The notes beneath the pieces were generated by a model that saw only the letters and a list, made by a program, of their open reading frames with translations, searched no databases and had not been told where the DNA came from. Shown piece after piece: positions 1-10,936 of a stretch of DNA of 64,000 nt; the stretch's first letter is position 1, and the number at the start of each line of letters is the position of its first letter. Made by a program: the position numbers and the translations under genes. The DNA lies in assembly GCA_963693365.1 (NCBI GenBank), contig CAVNZM010000006.1:8618001-8682000 (forward strand), read 5' to 3'. This DNA comes from Amoebidium appalachense. Lineage: Eukaryota > Ichthyosporea.

Positions 1-1175
1 GGTGTAGAGGGGTGTTTTTGGTGTGTGTGTGTGTGTGTGTGTACGTGTGAGTGATAGTGTGTAGTAAAGTAAGAAAAAAGCAAATTTTATGGATAACGTA
101 TGGTATTAAGACGTCATGAATTTTAGGCAAGGCTTGGGTACACATTATTATCGTTTCATTATAAAGCCATGAATGCATGCAAAGGAGAGGCATGTCCAAA
201 GTGCAAAACTCACTGGCCTGAAAATACCTGTATGGGCTCGAATACATGCATACACAAACACAAACACCATAAAAAGACTCCTTCCCGATGCAAGAATGAA
301 AGCCATGTGTTGAAAAAAAAAAGGGAAGGAGTGAATGAAGAGAAAAGATGAACAGCAGTCCTAAACGAAGATCAAACACTGGCCTTGCAGGCGTGCCAGT
401 ACAGCGCGAGGGCAGGAAGAGGGTGGAGAGGCGAAGAGGGAGGGAAGGAGGCTGCGGACTTCAGAGTAGGGGCGGGAGGGGGCCGGGGGGGGGGGGGGGG
501 GGGGGGGGTAAAACTAACCTGCCTGTTGTGGCAAGGAGTGCACACGTCCAGAATTTTCGCCGCCATTTTTAATTAAAAAACATAGAAGGTAGCACGGTTC
601 GAATTGAACGCAGAAGTAGAGATATTAAAAAAGGGTGTCAAAAAAAACACACCACGTCTTGTATATAACTGACAAACGATATGAACTTCGAGAACAACAG
701 GAGTGGACTTATGACAAAGGAAAGGAAGTTCTCCCCGGCAGATGACCTGGTTGTAAAGGAAATAATGACTCTATGTTACAACCTCTGTTGCAATGACAAA
801 GTTGACAGAGCGGCGCACGCAGTTTGACTACGGTAGCGTGCGCGAAACTTAGACTCCTTGCGTGCTTGCTCTTGGTCACGCACATTCACCTGCACTAATC
901 GTTGCCGACTGGCACGTGTCAGTTCAAGCATCAAAGGATGTGTGCCTCGATCGCATTCCTGGGTGCGGCCCAAACCAATCAAGTGCTAGCCCGCAGGTGC
1001 GTGTGGTTCAGCCCAAACATACGAGGCTCACGATCCACGATTCCCCGCGGATCGCACCCGAAATATCGGTGCAGTGTAGGACCGCACGCCGCATGGGCAA
1101 CATTCCTGCAGAAGCAAAACACATTCCACAAAAAATCGGTGAAAATCGTCCATCGGCCGGCCCTACCAGTTCATA
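1..1175. other. left-edge non-coding DNA with TG microsatellite and G tract
   Basis: A (TG)n run lies near 20-42 and a G homopolymer near 484-509. No convincing gene is visible. The part from about 860 may include decayed copia polymerase sequence leading into the RNase H remnant that follows, but I cannot align it in one frame. Confidence 0.5.
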
Positions 1176-1604
1176 ATGTAACCCGGTCGTCACTCGTAGG
1201 TACCTACTTTCCTATAGCGGGACTGGCAGTGTCACATGGTATTCGAGCTACAATCCATCACGGCAACATCCACCACCGAGGCTGAGCTTCTGGCCATCAA
1301 TGCTGCTGTTCAAAACGTCATCTGGCACCGTGATCTCCTCCGTGAACTCGGCTACCCGATGACCGACCCCACCCCTGTCTACTGTGACAACCAGTCCACC
1401 ATTGCCCTCCTGCACACCAACAGCATCAAGCACCGGACCAAACACATTGCCGTCCGGTACCACAACACGAAGGACTACATCAAGAGTGGGGATGTGGTCG
1501 TCACCTACGTGTCCACCAAAGACAACGTGGCTGACATCTTCACCAAGCCCCTGCCCGGGCCCTCCCACGAGCAGCACCGTGCTTCCCTCAGTTATCGTGA
1601 CTGA
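1176..1604 (+). pseudogene. copia RNase H C-terminal remnant (family C2)
   Basis: This is the end of a Ty1/copia polyprotein. It retains the motif ITATSTTEAEL, the catalytic-region CDNQSTIA block, IKHRTKHIAVRYH, and the terminal NVADIFTKPLPGPSH before a TGA at 1602-1604. The upstream stretch that encodes SVTWYSS-like residues is in another frame, so a frameshift near 1245 precedes the intact part. Protease, integrase and most of the reverse transcriptase are gone. The protein is related to the C1 element at 4020-10761 but clearly diverged, with different residues and a different LTR, so it is a separate family. It is non-functional. Confidence 0.85.
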
Positions 1605-2324
1605 GTGTGCCCCCCCCCCCCCCCCCCCCCCCCCCGGTTCATCTACAGTGGTCTTCAAGTAGGTTGGGGCCCTGGCCAGTGGTCTACACATCACCGTGTA
1701 GAGACACCTCCCAACGAAAGTCTACTGCTGTCTTCATCGATCTTCAGTGTGTGCATCTTCAGTGGGGACTTCTTCTCCACCATCCGTCGTTTATTTATAT
1801 ACCATCATATATATTGGTTTTCTTTTATATTCGATTTATATATCTGTCGAACTGGGATGGCGTCCCAGTATAAATAATTATCTATGGCCATTGCGTGCTG
1901 TTGACTGCCAGTCTAAACCTAGTCCTCGGGATGCTCATTCCCCGTGTCTTAACTGTTGACCACCAGTCTATAAATCAGTCCACAAGATGTTCATGCCTTT
2001 GTTTATCTGGGTGTCCCCAGTATAAATCATTAGCCACCAACACGTCACACATACACTAGTTGTTTTCTTCTATATATATATATATATCGTCATTGGCTAC
2101 CGTCATGTTCCGAGTCTTCAGAGGCAACCGTCGTTGTGTGCTTCTTCCGTTTTGGTTTTCTTCCCCGGCTTGCACCTTCAAGTCTTCTCCATTGTCTTCT
2201 CGAGTGGGGAAACTTGACTGTGACTTCACGGCACCTGCTTCTACATGTGTGAGAGTATCAATGATTAACATCAACAGTCATCAACAAACTCACGAGAACC
2301 CAACTTCCAACCCTTGAGTGGGGA
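1605..2324 (+). other. C2 3' untranslated region with C tract and polypurine tract
   Basis: A C homopolymer at 1610-1635 follows the stop codon, as it does in the C1 family. AT-rich sequence follows, with the phrase CCCAGTATAAAT occurring twice near 1863 and 2015 and a short (AT)n near 2073. The purine-rich TTGAGTGGGGA ending at 2324 directly abuts the LTR and is the likely plus-strand primer site. Confidence 0.6.
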
Positions 2325-2938
2325 TGTCATCTTCCCTGATTATCAGCAAGACTTAGAAGTTGAGTTTTTATTTTTTATTAGTTTTTTTAGTTTTTTCCTT
2401 TTCCCTTTTCCTTTCTTTCTTTCTTTCCTTTCTTTTCCGTGTACACCGATATCTTAGATCCGTGTACGTATCGACATACTTAGCTCGCGCACACGTATTG
2501 TCGTTTGTGTCAAAATCTATATATGTCATCCAATCAGATCTCGTTTGTATTTTCCCAAATATAGTAACTTACATTCCTTTCCCATTCCTTCAACTCACGA
2601 CGGAGCATTGTGCTATGTTCTCCAACTATTAGGAATAATTATATTTAGACGTGTTATGATAAGAACATGTATAAATGTATGATGTGAACTAATAGTTACA
2701 TAAGTGGTTTCATTTTGTTAAATGTTTCCGTGCTTTTATTAGAAGTTTCTTTCATTAGAGGATTGCATTTTATATTCTATGTGTCGACAGACATTTCGAT
2801 CGATATATTTTACACTCATAGTTTTCGTCTTTTTGATTGGAAAATAGAGTTTTCGTTCTTTTGATTGGTTTATCGTTTTCACATTCCCAAGTATAAAAGG
2901 GACTTCATCTTGGAATAAATATAAAGCAGTCGTATTCA
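2325..2938 (+). repeat. 3' LTR of copia family C2
   Basis: The segment begins TGTCATCTTCCC just after a polypurine tract and ends GTCGTATTCA, giving TG...CA ends. It contains a TATA-like GTATAAAAGG near 2890 and AATAAA near 2924, typical of U3/R signals. No 5' LTR partner is present, so the left end of the element has been lost. The right flank is the nuclease pseudogene, so C2 inserted into that gene. Confidence 0.7.
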
Positions 2939-4019
2939 TTTCCTATGGTTCCAGAAATCGTTCCACCTCTCCGGTTGTGTTTCTCCCGTGTGTCTCTGTG
3001 TTGTGTATAACATAACACCCATCTGTGCTCTCTGCTTCTCCGTTTACCCACACAAAACAACACTGTTGGTGTCCAGCAAACGTGCCAGTGCTCAAGCGTA
3101 ACAGGATTCAGCACTATGTGGGAGCGGATGGCTACGAGCGCCCGTTCAAATGCCGTGAACACACTCACAGTATCAAGCTCGTGTGCGTGCATTTTGGGGG
3201 CAAGGCGAAGTGACGTGTTCTCAAGAACGTCTTGCACACACTCCAGCCATGCGTCTAACGAGTGCGTGTCCCCTGTTTGTTTCACTTTCCTCACAAAGTC
3301 GTATGCGCCAACCTCGCCACACCCACTAGTTTCAAATAATCACAACCACCAACAATGCCAAAAAGAAGCAAATCGTCCATATTCCAGCCTGAGAAATCAT
3401 ATTGTTTATTTTGTATGTGTGTACTTTAAAAATGTCGTGAGGGTGATCGACAAGGTAGCATTGAAAACGAGTGAGGTCTTTTTTGGTCGACCTTGCCCCG
3501 CGACAGACCACCGATGAGTATGGGTGAGGATGTATATGCAAGCAAATCACTGTCGTCCACCGCTATTACGTCAATTATCTTATTCTGCCCCATGAACGCG
3601 AGCTGTGCGTCCGCCTCGTAAGGGGCCACCACCTTCTCTATACCCTCCGCTTGGCATGTTGCCAACGCCACTCGTGCCATAGACCAGACGACAAAGTGGG
3701 ACTGTTTAAACTGGCTGTCAACCCGCTCCTGTATTTTCTGACTCTCCTCCGACGAAGTGGCGTGACAAAGGGTGCCCAGAAGTCGTTTCCCTTCATTATA
3801 CGTGTTTTCGCACGCTTTTAACCGGTTGCTTTTCTCTGTTTGTTTGGCAGGCATGAGCTACCCATCAAAGACAAAAACAGGGGTAGCTCCCAGTCCATGT
3901 TGCCAGAAGTGTATTTCTTTTTTGAACTTGTCGGTTATCTTTTCCACTATTGCTTTTGGTAACACTATTGTGTGTGGGCTGTCAGATGTGTGCAATAACA
4001 TAGCTAGTTCATGGCTTTC

Positions 4020-4944
4020 TGTTGTAATACGTAGTATTTACATATGGTAAGATCTTCTCAGTTTGTGTTATGTTTCAGTTCATATGCTTAGTGTAAAAGC
4101 TACACTCCTATTACGTAAAGTGTAGCATCGATCTCCGATATTCTTGTATACTTGTAATCGTCTTGTATCGGCTTTAATCGTGTGTTGTAATATCGATTAG
4201 AATATTTATATGTGTGTACACGGATCCACCCACTCAGGGAGAGACGTGTACATGTTCGTGTGTACATAAATATCTCTGGTTATAGTTATGCTATTGCTAT
4301 CTTGTTTGTTGATCTGTGCTCTCTTTTCCTTCCTCTTTCTCCTTCCTCATTTTCTTTTCTTTCTCTCTTTGTCTTCATGTGTATAATCGTATTTCTTTTT
4401 TACTAATATATGTTAGGTAGATTTGTGTTACTTAATACGTGTTCATTGGACGGTAACACACTTAGGCTACACTTAGAATAGCATGTGTGTTTAGACTTCA
4501 TTAATTTACTTTAGTTTTCATGAGTTGCCGGGCTTTAACCAATCATCAAGGTTAAGTGTGATATGTCTGAGTCTTTGCAGTATGTCATAGGTTAGAACTT
4601 CCTTGATGATGACACAAGTTGACCTTAACTAGTGTCTGTGTCCTATCGTGTGCGTCTCCGCGTACCGGATCTCTCTGAAAGCAATTGGTTCTTAGTGATT
4701 GGTTTCTATTAGAGATAGATCTGATTTCCGACTGGTCGGAAATCATGTATGGATTGGACTTAGAGGAATTTCAGGTATTTATTCGAAGATCAGAATAAAT
4801 TCAGTTTAGTCGTGTCTAAACATTGATGTCTGTTGTGTACACTGCTCCGATCGTTCCGTGTTTTCTTGTTGTGTGTGTCTGTGGTGTTTTCACACTGCAC
4901 CACTGTGTCTCTGCTTACATCCCAAATACTTATACAATTTAACA
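4020..4944 (+). repeat. 5' LTR of C1
   Basis: Starts TGTTGTAATACG and ends ACAATTTAACA. Same length and sequence as 9837-10761 on inspection. It contains an 18-bp inverted pair around 4724-4743 (TTTCCGACTGGTCGGAAA). A small hydrophobic frame at 4212-4406 recurs in every LTR copy and is unlikely to be a gene. Confidence 0.95.
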
Positions 4945-4960
4945 GGTTATGCAGCCCTTT
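4945..4960 (+). promoter_or_regulatory. candidate primer-binding site, half-tRNA-Met type
   Basis: GGTTATGCAGCCC follows the LTR directly. It lacks the usual TGG start. GGTTATG is complementary to the anticodon-loop portion of initiator Met tRNA, the internal half-tRNA primer known for Drosophila copia. Only about seven bases match that idea securely. The same bases adjoin the 5' LTR at 34976. Confidence 0.45.
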
Positions 4961-5006
4961 TGCACGCTCCCTACACACATCTAGAACTAGCGCTCGTTTT
5001 TCAATC

Positions 5007-8000
5007 ATGGATCCAAACAAAACTGGCGTAAACAAAATAACCATGTGGAAAGGTGAAGGGAAGACTGGTCCCGATAGCAAAACCACCTATTTTCAGTGGG
5101 AAATCATTTTTCTCGGCATGATGACCGGCACTAAAGGTGTCCGACTCGTGGATGTTGTACTTGCTGACAACTACGTCCCCCCTACCACCGTCGCGGTTGA
5201 CGGTGAACCCCCCCTTCTACGGCTACGGCACTACCGCAGAACTCAAGGAGGCCCGCAATTGCCTCCTGCTCCATATGATTCAGAACATCGACCCTTCCGT
5301 CCTCACCACCGTTGCCCAGTACCGTATTGGCATGGACCCTGAACGGGCCATGTGGAAATTCCGCCAGCACTACCTCCAAGGCAAACCCGATCAGATCCGC
5401 ATCCTTCACCGTCAGTGGGATGCCTGTGCCCTTCAGCCCGGTGAATCATTCACCACCTACCTGAGTCGTCTGCAGACCATCGTGAACCAGCTCCAGTCCC
5501 TCCAAGATGAGTCCATTCACTTCACTCGTCTAGCTGAGAAGTTCTTCAATGAACTCACCACCAGAGACGACCTCACCCCTGAGTTCAACCGTCTTATCGA
5601 AGACTATCACTTCGGTGATAAGCTATTCCCCGACTTCGAGTCCCTCCACAACCACGTCAAGGGCATCGAGTTACGTCAAGACCTCAAGATGCAACTCCGG
5701 AGCAACCGTGTCCAACGTGCCTCCAAGTCCAGCATGGCATTAAATGCCAGTGCTCCCCCCCGTGATCTTCCTCGCCGTGACTTACGCAACCGACTTGACC
5801 GTACCCCTGGCACGGACCTCCGAACTCGTCTCTCCCGTCAGCACACCCGATCCCGTTCCCCCCACCGGCCTGCCTTCCGGTCCACGTCTCGTTCCCCCAG
5901 TCGTTCCCGTTTCTCGGGTTCCCGTCGTTCTGATTCCCCGGCTCGTTCTAACAACCCGTCCGTGAAAGCATGCTCCTACTGCCACGAGCCTGATCACACG
6001 ATCATCGATTGCCCCGAGCCGAAATGCCGTATGTCCAGACACAACCGTTCCCGTCAGGGCAGTGAGAAATCTGTCTCCTTTGCTTTCTCGGCATACAATG
6101 CTAGCTCCGTCCCCGTGTCCTCCGACCCTGCCTGGGATTCCGGGTGCAACATGACTGTCTGCCCCACCCGTGAGTTCTTCCATGACCTCACTCCCCTTCC
6201 GACACCGACTCCCGTTGCTGCCTTTAATGGCACCCCCGTCTTGGCCACCCACACCGGCCATATCGTCATCAACACCACCACCGACCATGGCACTGCCACC
6301 CTTACCATTGAAGCCTACTACACCCCGTCTGGCCAAGCCTTCCTCATTTCAACATCCCAAGCTGCTGCCGAATACATCAAGGGTGATTTGAATGATGCCT
6401 CCACTCCGTCATTCCTCTTCGACCGACTCACCGGCCGTCATCTCGTCAACCTCCGTCTACACAACGGTCTGTATTACTTCAAGGACTACACCATTCAACC
6501 ACCCACTCGTCCTGTGGCTCTGGCTGCCACTACCAGTGTTAACCCATCCATCTGGCACCATCGTCTGGGGCACCGTGCCATGACCAGCATCAAGGACATG
6601 GTGAAACACGACCTTGTTATTGGTCTCCCCTCGTCTGTCCTCGACTGTGATGTTCCTGATTGTCATGGCTGCATTATGGGTAAAACCACCAAGGCTCCGT
6701 TCACGGGTGACCGTCCTCACTCCAACATCCCCGGTCATGAATGGCATTGGGATTTTTTTGAGCCTACCACAACATCGTACGGAGGTTCCAAGGTTGCTCT
6801 CGTCACTGTCTGCCGTGCCTCTGGACTCGTCAAGATCTACCCGATGGCCGACCGTACAACCACCCTGGACACTCTCACAGCTCACACCAACCTCGTTGCT
6901 ACCCATGCCCCCTCCAAAGTTGGTGTCTACCACTTCGACTCCGGCTCTGAGTTCACCTCCAAGGCTACCCGTGCTTTTTGCCTCTCCCAGGGCATCAAGG
7001 CCAGCTATGCTCCGGTGGACTGCCCTCAACTGAACGGCTATGTTGAACGTCGTATGCGGTTCCTCCAAGAGATTGTTCGTTGCCTCCTCCATCAAGTCCA
7101 AGATCAGTCTCTGTCCCCCAAACTGTGGGCTGAGGCCCTCCAACATGCCGCCTACATCATCAACGTCACCCCGTCCACGACTGCCAATGGTCGTACACCA
7201 TTCGAGGTTTTCTACGGTGTCAAGCCCGACATCTCCGAGCTCAAAGTGTTCGGTTGCCCTGCCTACACTCATGTGCCAGCCTCTAAACGGAACAAGCTGG
7301 CCCCCACCGTCAAACTCGGCATGTATATCGGCTATGATCTTCAATCACACTGCCACCGGATCTTCAACCCCACCACCCATCGTGTCGGCCTCTTCCGTGA
7401 TGTGATTTTCGACGAATCAGCTTATCTCCCGTCCGACATTCCATCAACACTTCCGACCCCCGACACCACTGCTACCTCGACCACCCCACCCCCCACAGTT
7501 GACACTGAAGATGATGTTTGTCTGGTGTACTCTGGCCCCCCTCCTGTCATCGTCGTTCCCCCGACACCCCCCCCCCGCCGGCCCCCCTGCCCCCGTGCCC
7601 GTCCAGCCTGCCGACCCTCATCCTGCCCCTGGCAACGTCACACCCATCCGACCCGGCTCCCCCGACAACTTCCACTCGGCCCCGTCCAGCCCGGAGGTTG
7701 CCCCCCCTGCAATTCCGAACTTCCAAGTTCCCCCCCCCCCCGTCTCCACCTCCCCCGGTTCCTGCACCCAGTCGTTCTGCCCGTCTACAGGGCAAGGTTG
7801 GACTTCAAGCCACCACCACCCTGCCAGTCCCCCCCGGTCCCTCCATCAACATCGACCAACTACCCAAACTTGTCCGTCAACTGTGTTCCGGACCCAATGG
7901 TGACCAGGTCCAGTCAACCCTCACTGCTGAGTATCAAGCCTTCGTCGACAAAGACATCTTTGAACTTGTTGACCCTCCCCCTGGTGCTAACATCGTCGGC

Positions 8001-9414
8001 TTCAAGTGGATTGTCTCCGAGAAAACTCTCAACTCGGCTGGTGACACCAAGATCAAGGCCCGTGGTGTTGCTCAAGGCTTCAGTCAGCAATACGGTGTTG
8101 ACTATGAGTTGATTGAGAGCCCTGTCATCCGTCCGGCTGCTCTCCGTGCTATCCTAGCTCTGGCCGTTGTTGAAGGTCATGACATCCATCAACTCGACGT
8201 GTCTACGGCCTTTCTCAACAGCCCACTCACCGAGACCATCTACATGAAACAACCCCCGGGATTCATCACCATGGCTACACTTGGCAAGGTCTGGAGACTC
8301 AAGAAAGCCCTGTACGGCCTCAAGCAAGCCTCCAAGGCTTGGTACGACTTCCTCGACGGCATTCTTCTTGCCCATGGCCTGACCCGTACTAAGACCGACC
8401 CGTGCATCTACCTCCGGTTCTTCCCCAACAACGATGTGGTTCGGGCTGGTAACTACGTCGACGACTCCACCATCACCAACACCCGGGGTTCTACTGCTGC
8501 CAGTGACCTGGCTGCCCACATCAGCAAGATGGCCAGCTGTCGTATGAGTCCATTTGACCGTATGCTCGGTGTTGATTTTAATCACTCTGATCCCCATCAC
8601 CTCCACATGCACCAGAGGTCTTACATCATGGATATCATCCACGACTTCAACCTCACCGATGCCAAGTCCAAGTCTACCCCCATCCCTGCAGGCACCACCG
8701 TCTCCCTGGCTGACTGCCCCCCCCAACCGTTCACCGTGCCCTACCGTGAGTTACTCGGCCGTCTCCTCTGGGTGGCACGGTGCACACGTCCCGACATTGC
8801 CTATGCCATCGGCTTCCTTGGTCGATTCAGCACCAACCCCGGCAAGACTCACTGGGACCTTCTCCGTCGTGTGGCCCGGTACCTGCTCGGCACCATTGAC
8901 CTTGGCATTGACTACAAGTACTCGGCCACCCAGGCCCCCATACTCGAATGCTACACGGATGCTGACTTTGCTGGTTGTGCCGACAGCAAGAAGTCTACCA
9001 CCGGCTACATCATCGAGTTTGCTGGTATGCCCATCATCTGGTACTCCAAGCTCCAGCCCATCACGGCCACCAGCACCACTGAAGCTGAGCTGGTTGCTCT
9101 TAATGCTGGCACCCAAGAAGTTGCTTGGGTCCGTGACCTCTTCAAGGAACTCGGCTGCCCCATGCTTGCTCCGACTCCGGTGTACTGTGACAACCAGTCG
9201 ACCATTGCCATCGTCAACTCCACCGGCATCAAGCACCGTACCAAACACATTGCCGTCCGGTATCACAACACCAAGGACTACATTGCAAGTGGGGATGTGG
9301 TTGTCCACTACGTTGAATCAGCACAACTTAGCTGACATCCTCACCAAACCCCTCCCCGGCCCGAGTCATGTCAACCATCGTGCTAAACTTTGTTTGCCGG
9401 ATATTGTGGATTGA
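5007..9414 (+). pseudogene. C1 gag-pol polyprotein (frameshifted)
   Basis: Copia order gag-protease-integrase-RT-RNase H is visible. Translation begins MDPNKTGVNKIT. Gag has a zinc knuckle CSYCHEPDHTIIDC near 5970. Protease has DSG near 6136. Integrase has HHRLGH with a CDVPDCHGC zinc motif and the D/D/E series WHWDFFEP, HFDSGSEF and NGYVERR. RT has QLDVSTAFLNSPL and YVDD near 8455. RNase H has CYTDADFAG and CDNQSTIA. There is one extra C in the run 5208-5214 relative to the C3 copy. Frame changes occur at C tracts 7567-7576 and 7730-7741. A 2-nt deletion near 9323 drops the last 30 or so residues. The defects suggest the copy is not autonomous unless the C-tract changes are bypassed or are assembly errors. 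Confidence 0.92.
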
Positions 9415-9836
9415 CCCGTCCTACTTCAAGAGTGATTTTCTAATGTTTACTACTTACTTTATCATAATCATTATTTCATATGTATATTGCCTTTGTGGGT
9501 ATGCCCACTTAGGGTTTATATATAAGGTTTGACCTGTACCATGACTCTACTCTATCTTTCACTGGTTTAAAACCCAGTTAATCACACCCCGACTATACAC
9601 GTTATACATATTCGTTGTTTTTGCCCCGGTTCCTTTCCCCCCCCCTCCCCCCCCTCCCCCCCCCCCCTTCCCCCCCCCTTCCCCCCCCTCCCCCCCCCCC
9701 CTTCTCCCCCCCCCCCCCCCCCCCCCCCGGAAAAGTACACACTTTAATTTTTTTCTCCGTTTCTGTTCTCAAGTGGGGAGATTTCACTAGTTCAGTGGGC
9801 ATATGATAACACAAACTTCAAAGTCTTAAGTGGGGA
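9415..9836 (+). other. C1 3' untranslated region, C-rich tract and polypurine tract
   Basis: A C/T-rich block dominated by C runs lies at about 9637-9729. It is followed by two short AGTGGGGA-type purine motifs (near 9773 and 9829), the second directly abutting the 3' LTR at 9837. The reverse complement occurs in C3 at 14615-15004, with the C tract as G. Confidence 0.75.
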
Positions 9837-10761
9837 TGTTGTAATACGTAGTATTTACATATGGTAAGATCTTCTCAGTTTGTGTTATGTTTCAGTTCAT
9901 ATGCTTAGTGTAAAAGCTACACTCCTATTACGTAAAGTGTAGCATCGATCTCCGATATTCTTGTATACTTGTAATCGTCTTGTATCGGCTTTAATCGTGT
10001 GTTGTAATATCGATTAGAATATTTATATGTGTGTACACGGATCCACCCACTCAGGGAGAGACGTGTACATGTTCGTGTGTACATAAATATCTCTGGTTAT
10101 AGTTATGCTATTGCTATCTTGTTTGTTGATCTGTGCTCTCTTTTCCTTCCTCTTTCTCCTTCCTCATTTTCTTTTCTTTCTCTCTTTGTCTTCATGTGTA
10201 TAATCGTATTTCTTTTTTACTAATATATGTTAGGTAGATTTGTGTTACTTAATACGTGTTCATTGGACGGTAACACACTTAGGCTACACTTAGAATAGCA
10301 TGTGTGTTTAGACTTCATTAATTTACTTTAGTTTTCATGAGTTGCCGGGCTTTAACCAATCATCAAGGTTAAGTGTGATATGTCTGAGTCTTTGCAGTAT
10401 GTCATAGGTTAGAACTTCCTTGATGATGACACAAGTTGACCTTAACTAGTGTCTGTGTCCTATCGTGTGCGTCTCCGCGTACCGGATCTCTCTGAAAGCA
10501 ATTGGTTCTTAGTGATTGGTTTCTATTAGAGATAGATCTGATTTCCGACTGGTCGGAAATCATGTATGGATTGGACTTAGAGGAATTTCAGGTATTTATT
10601 CGAAGATCAGAATAAATTCAGTTTAGTCGTGTCTAAACATTGATGTCTGTTGTGTACACTGCTCCGATCGTTCCGTGTTTTCTTGTTGTGTGTGTCTGTG
10701 GTGTTTTCACACTGCACCACTGTGTCTCTGCTTACATCCCAAATACTTATACAATTTAACA
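9837..10761 (+). repeat. 3' LTR of C1
   Basis: Identical by eye to the 5' LTR, 925 bp, TG...CA ends, followed by the CTTTC duplication at 10762-10766. Confidence 0.95.
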
Positions 10762-10936
10762 CTTTCCTTCGACTCTTTGCAGGTACACTACTAAGGGCCT
10801 TGTGAAGAATAGCACTAGCATCAATGCCCACCCGCTTGTCAGAGAGTAAACTAGAGAGCTCGGCAAAAGTGCACCCCTTTTTCTTTTTCTCCGGATCCGT
10901 CAGGCCAACCACTGGTAAAAGATTATCAAACCCCAT

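Larger units (their letters stand above)
4020..10761 (+). mobile_element. full-length Ty1/copia retrotransposon C1
   Basis: A complete element of 6742 bp with two 925-bp LTRs, a primer site, one gag-pol region and a polypurine tract. It is flanked by a direct duplication CTTTC (4015-4019 and 10762-10766), the 5-bp size typical of copia. The LTRs look identical by eye, implying a recent insertion into the nuclease pseudogene. Coding defects, listed with gag-pol, suggest it was copied in trans or decayed after arrival. Confidence 0.95.
2939..10936 (-). pseudogene. XPG/FEN1/EXO1-family nuclease pseudogene, split by copia C1
   Basis: Read on the minus strand, the first coding block is 10936 to 10762. 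It starts MGFDNLLPVVG and carries an XPG-N-like VGIDASAILHKAL. The gene resumes at 4019 after the C1 insertion with the rest of XPG-N (ATPVFVFDG). Next come the XPG-I block around 3640-3560 (VVAPYEADAQLAF, VIAVDDSDLLAY) and an H2TH-like GIVGGCDYLKLVGVA near 3330. The domain order matches 5' flap endonuclease/exonuclease 1 proteins. Damage beyond the transposon includes a frame slip next to the insertion site, an in-frame TAG in the DG-LMPAKQ region near 3858, frame changes near 3500 and 3370, and loss of the C-terminus at the C2 LTR (2938). Family assignment is confident. Host gene or cargo of a larger element is not resolved. Confidence 0.8.

Noticed and set aside
4212-4406. 64-residue hydrophobic frame present in every C1-family LTR
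   Set aside because: It lies across U3/R regulatory sequence, is conserved only as part of the LTR and has no coding features beyond T-rich composition.
6457-7344. Long antisense frames over the copia and gypsy genes
   Set aside because: They mirror real polyprotein codons on the opposite strand, recur in every copy as shadows and contain no recognisable domain.
9602-9814. Proline- or glycine-rich small frames in C/G tracts
   Set aside because: Homopolymer translations without start context or conservation.
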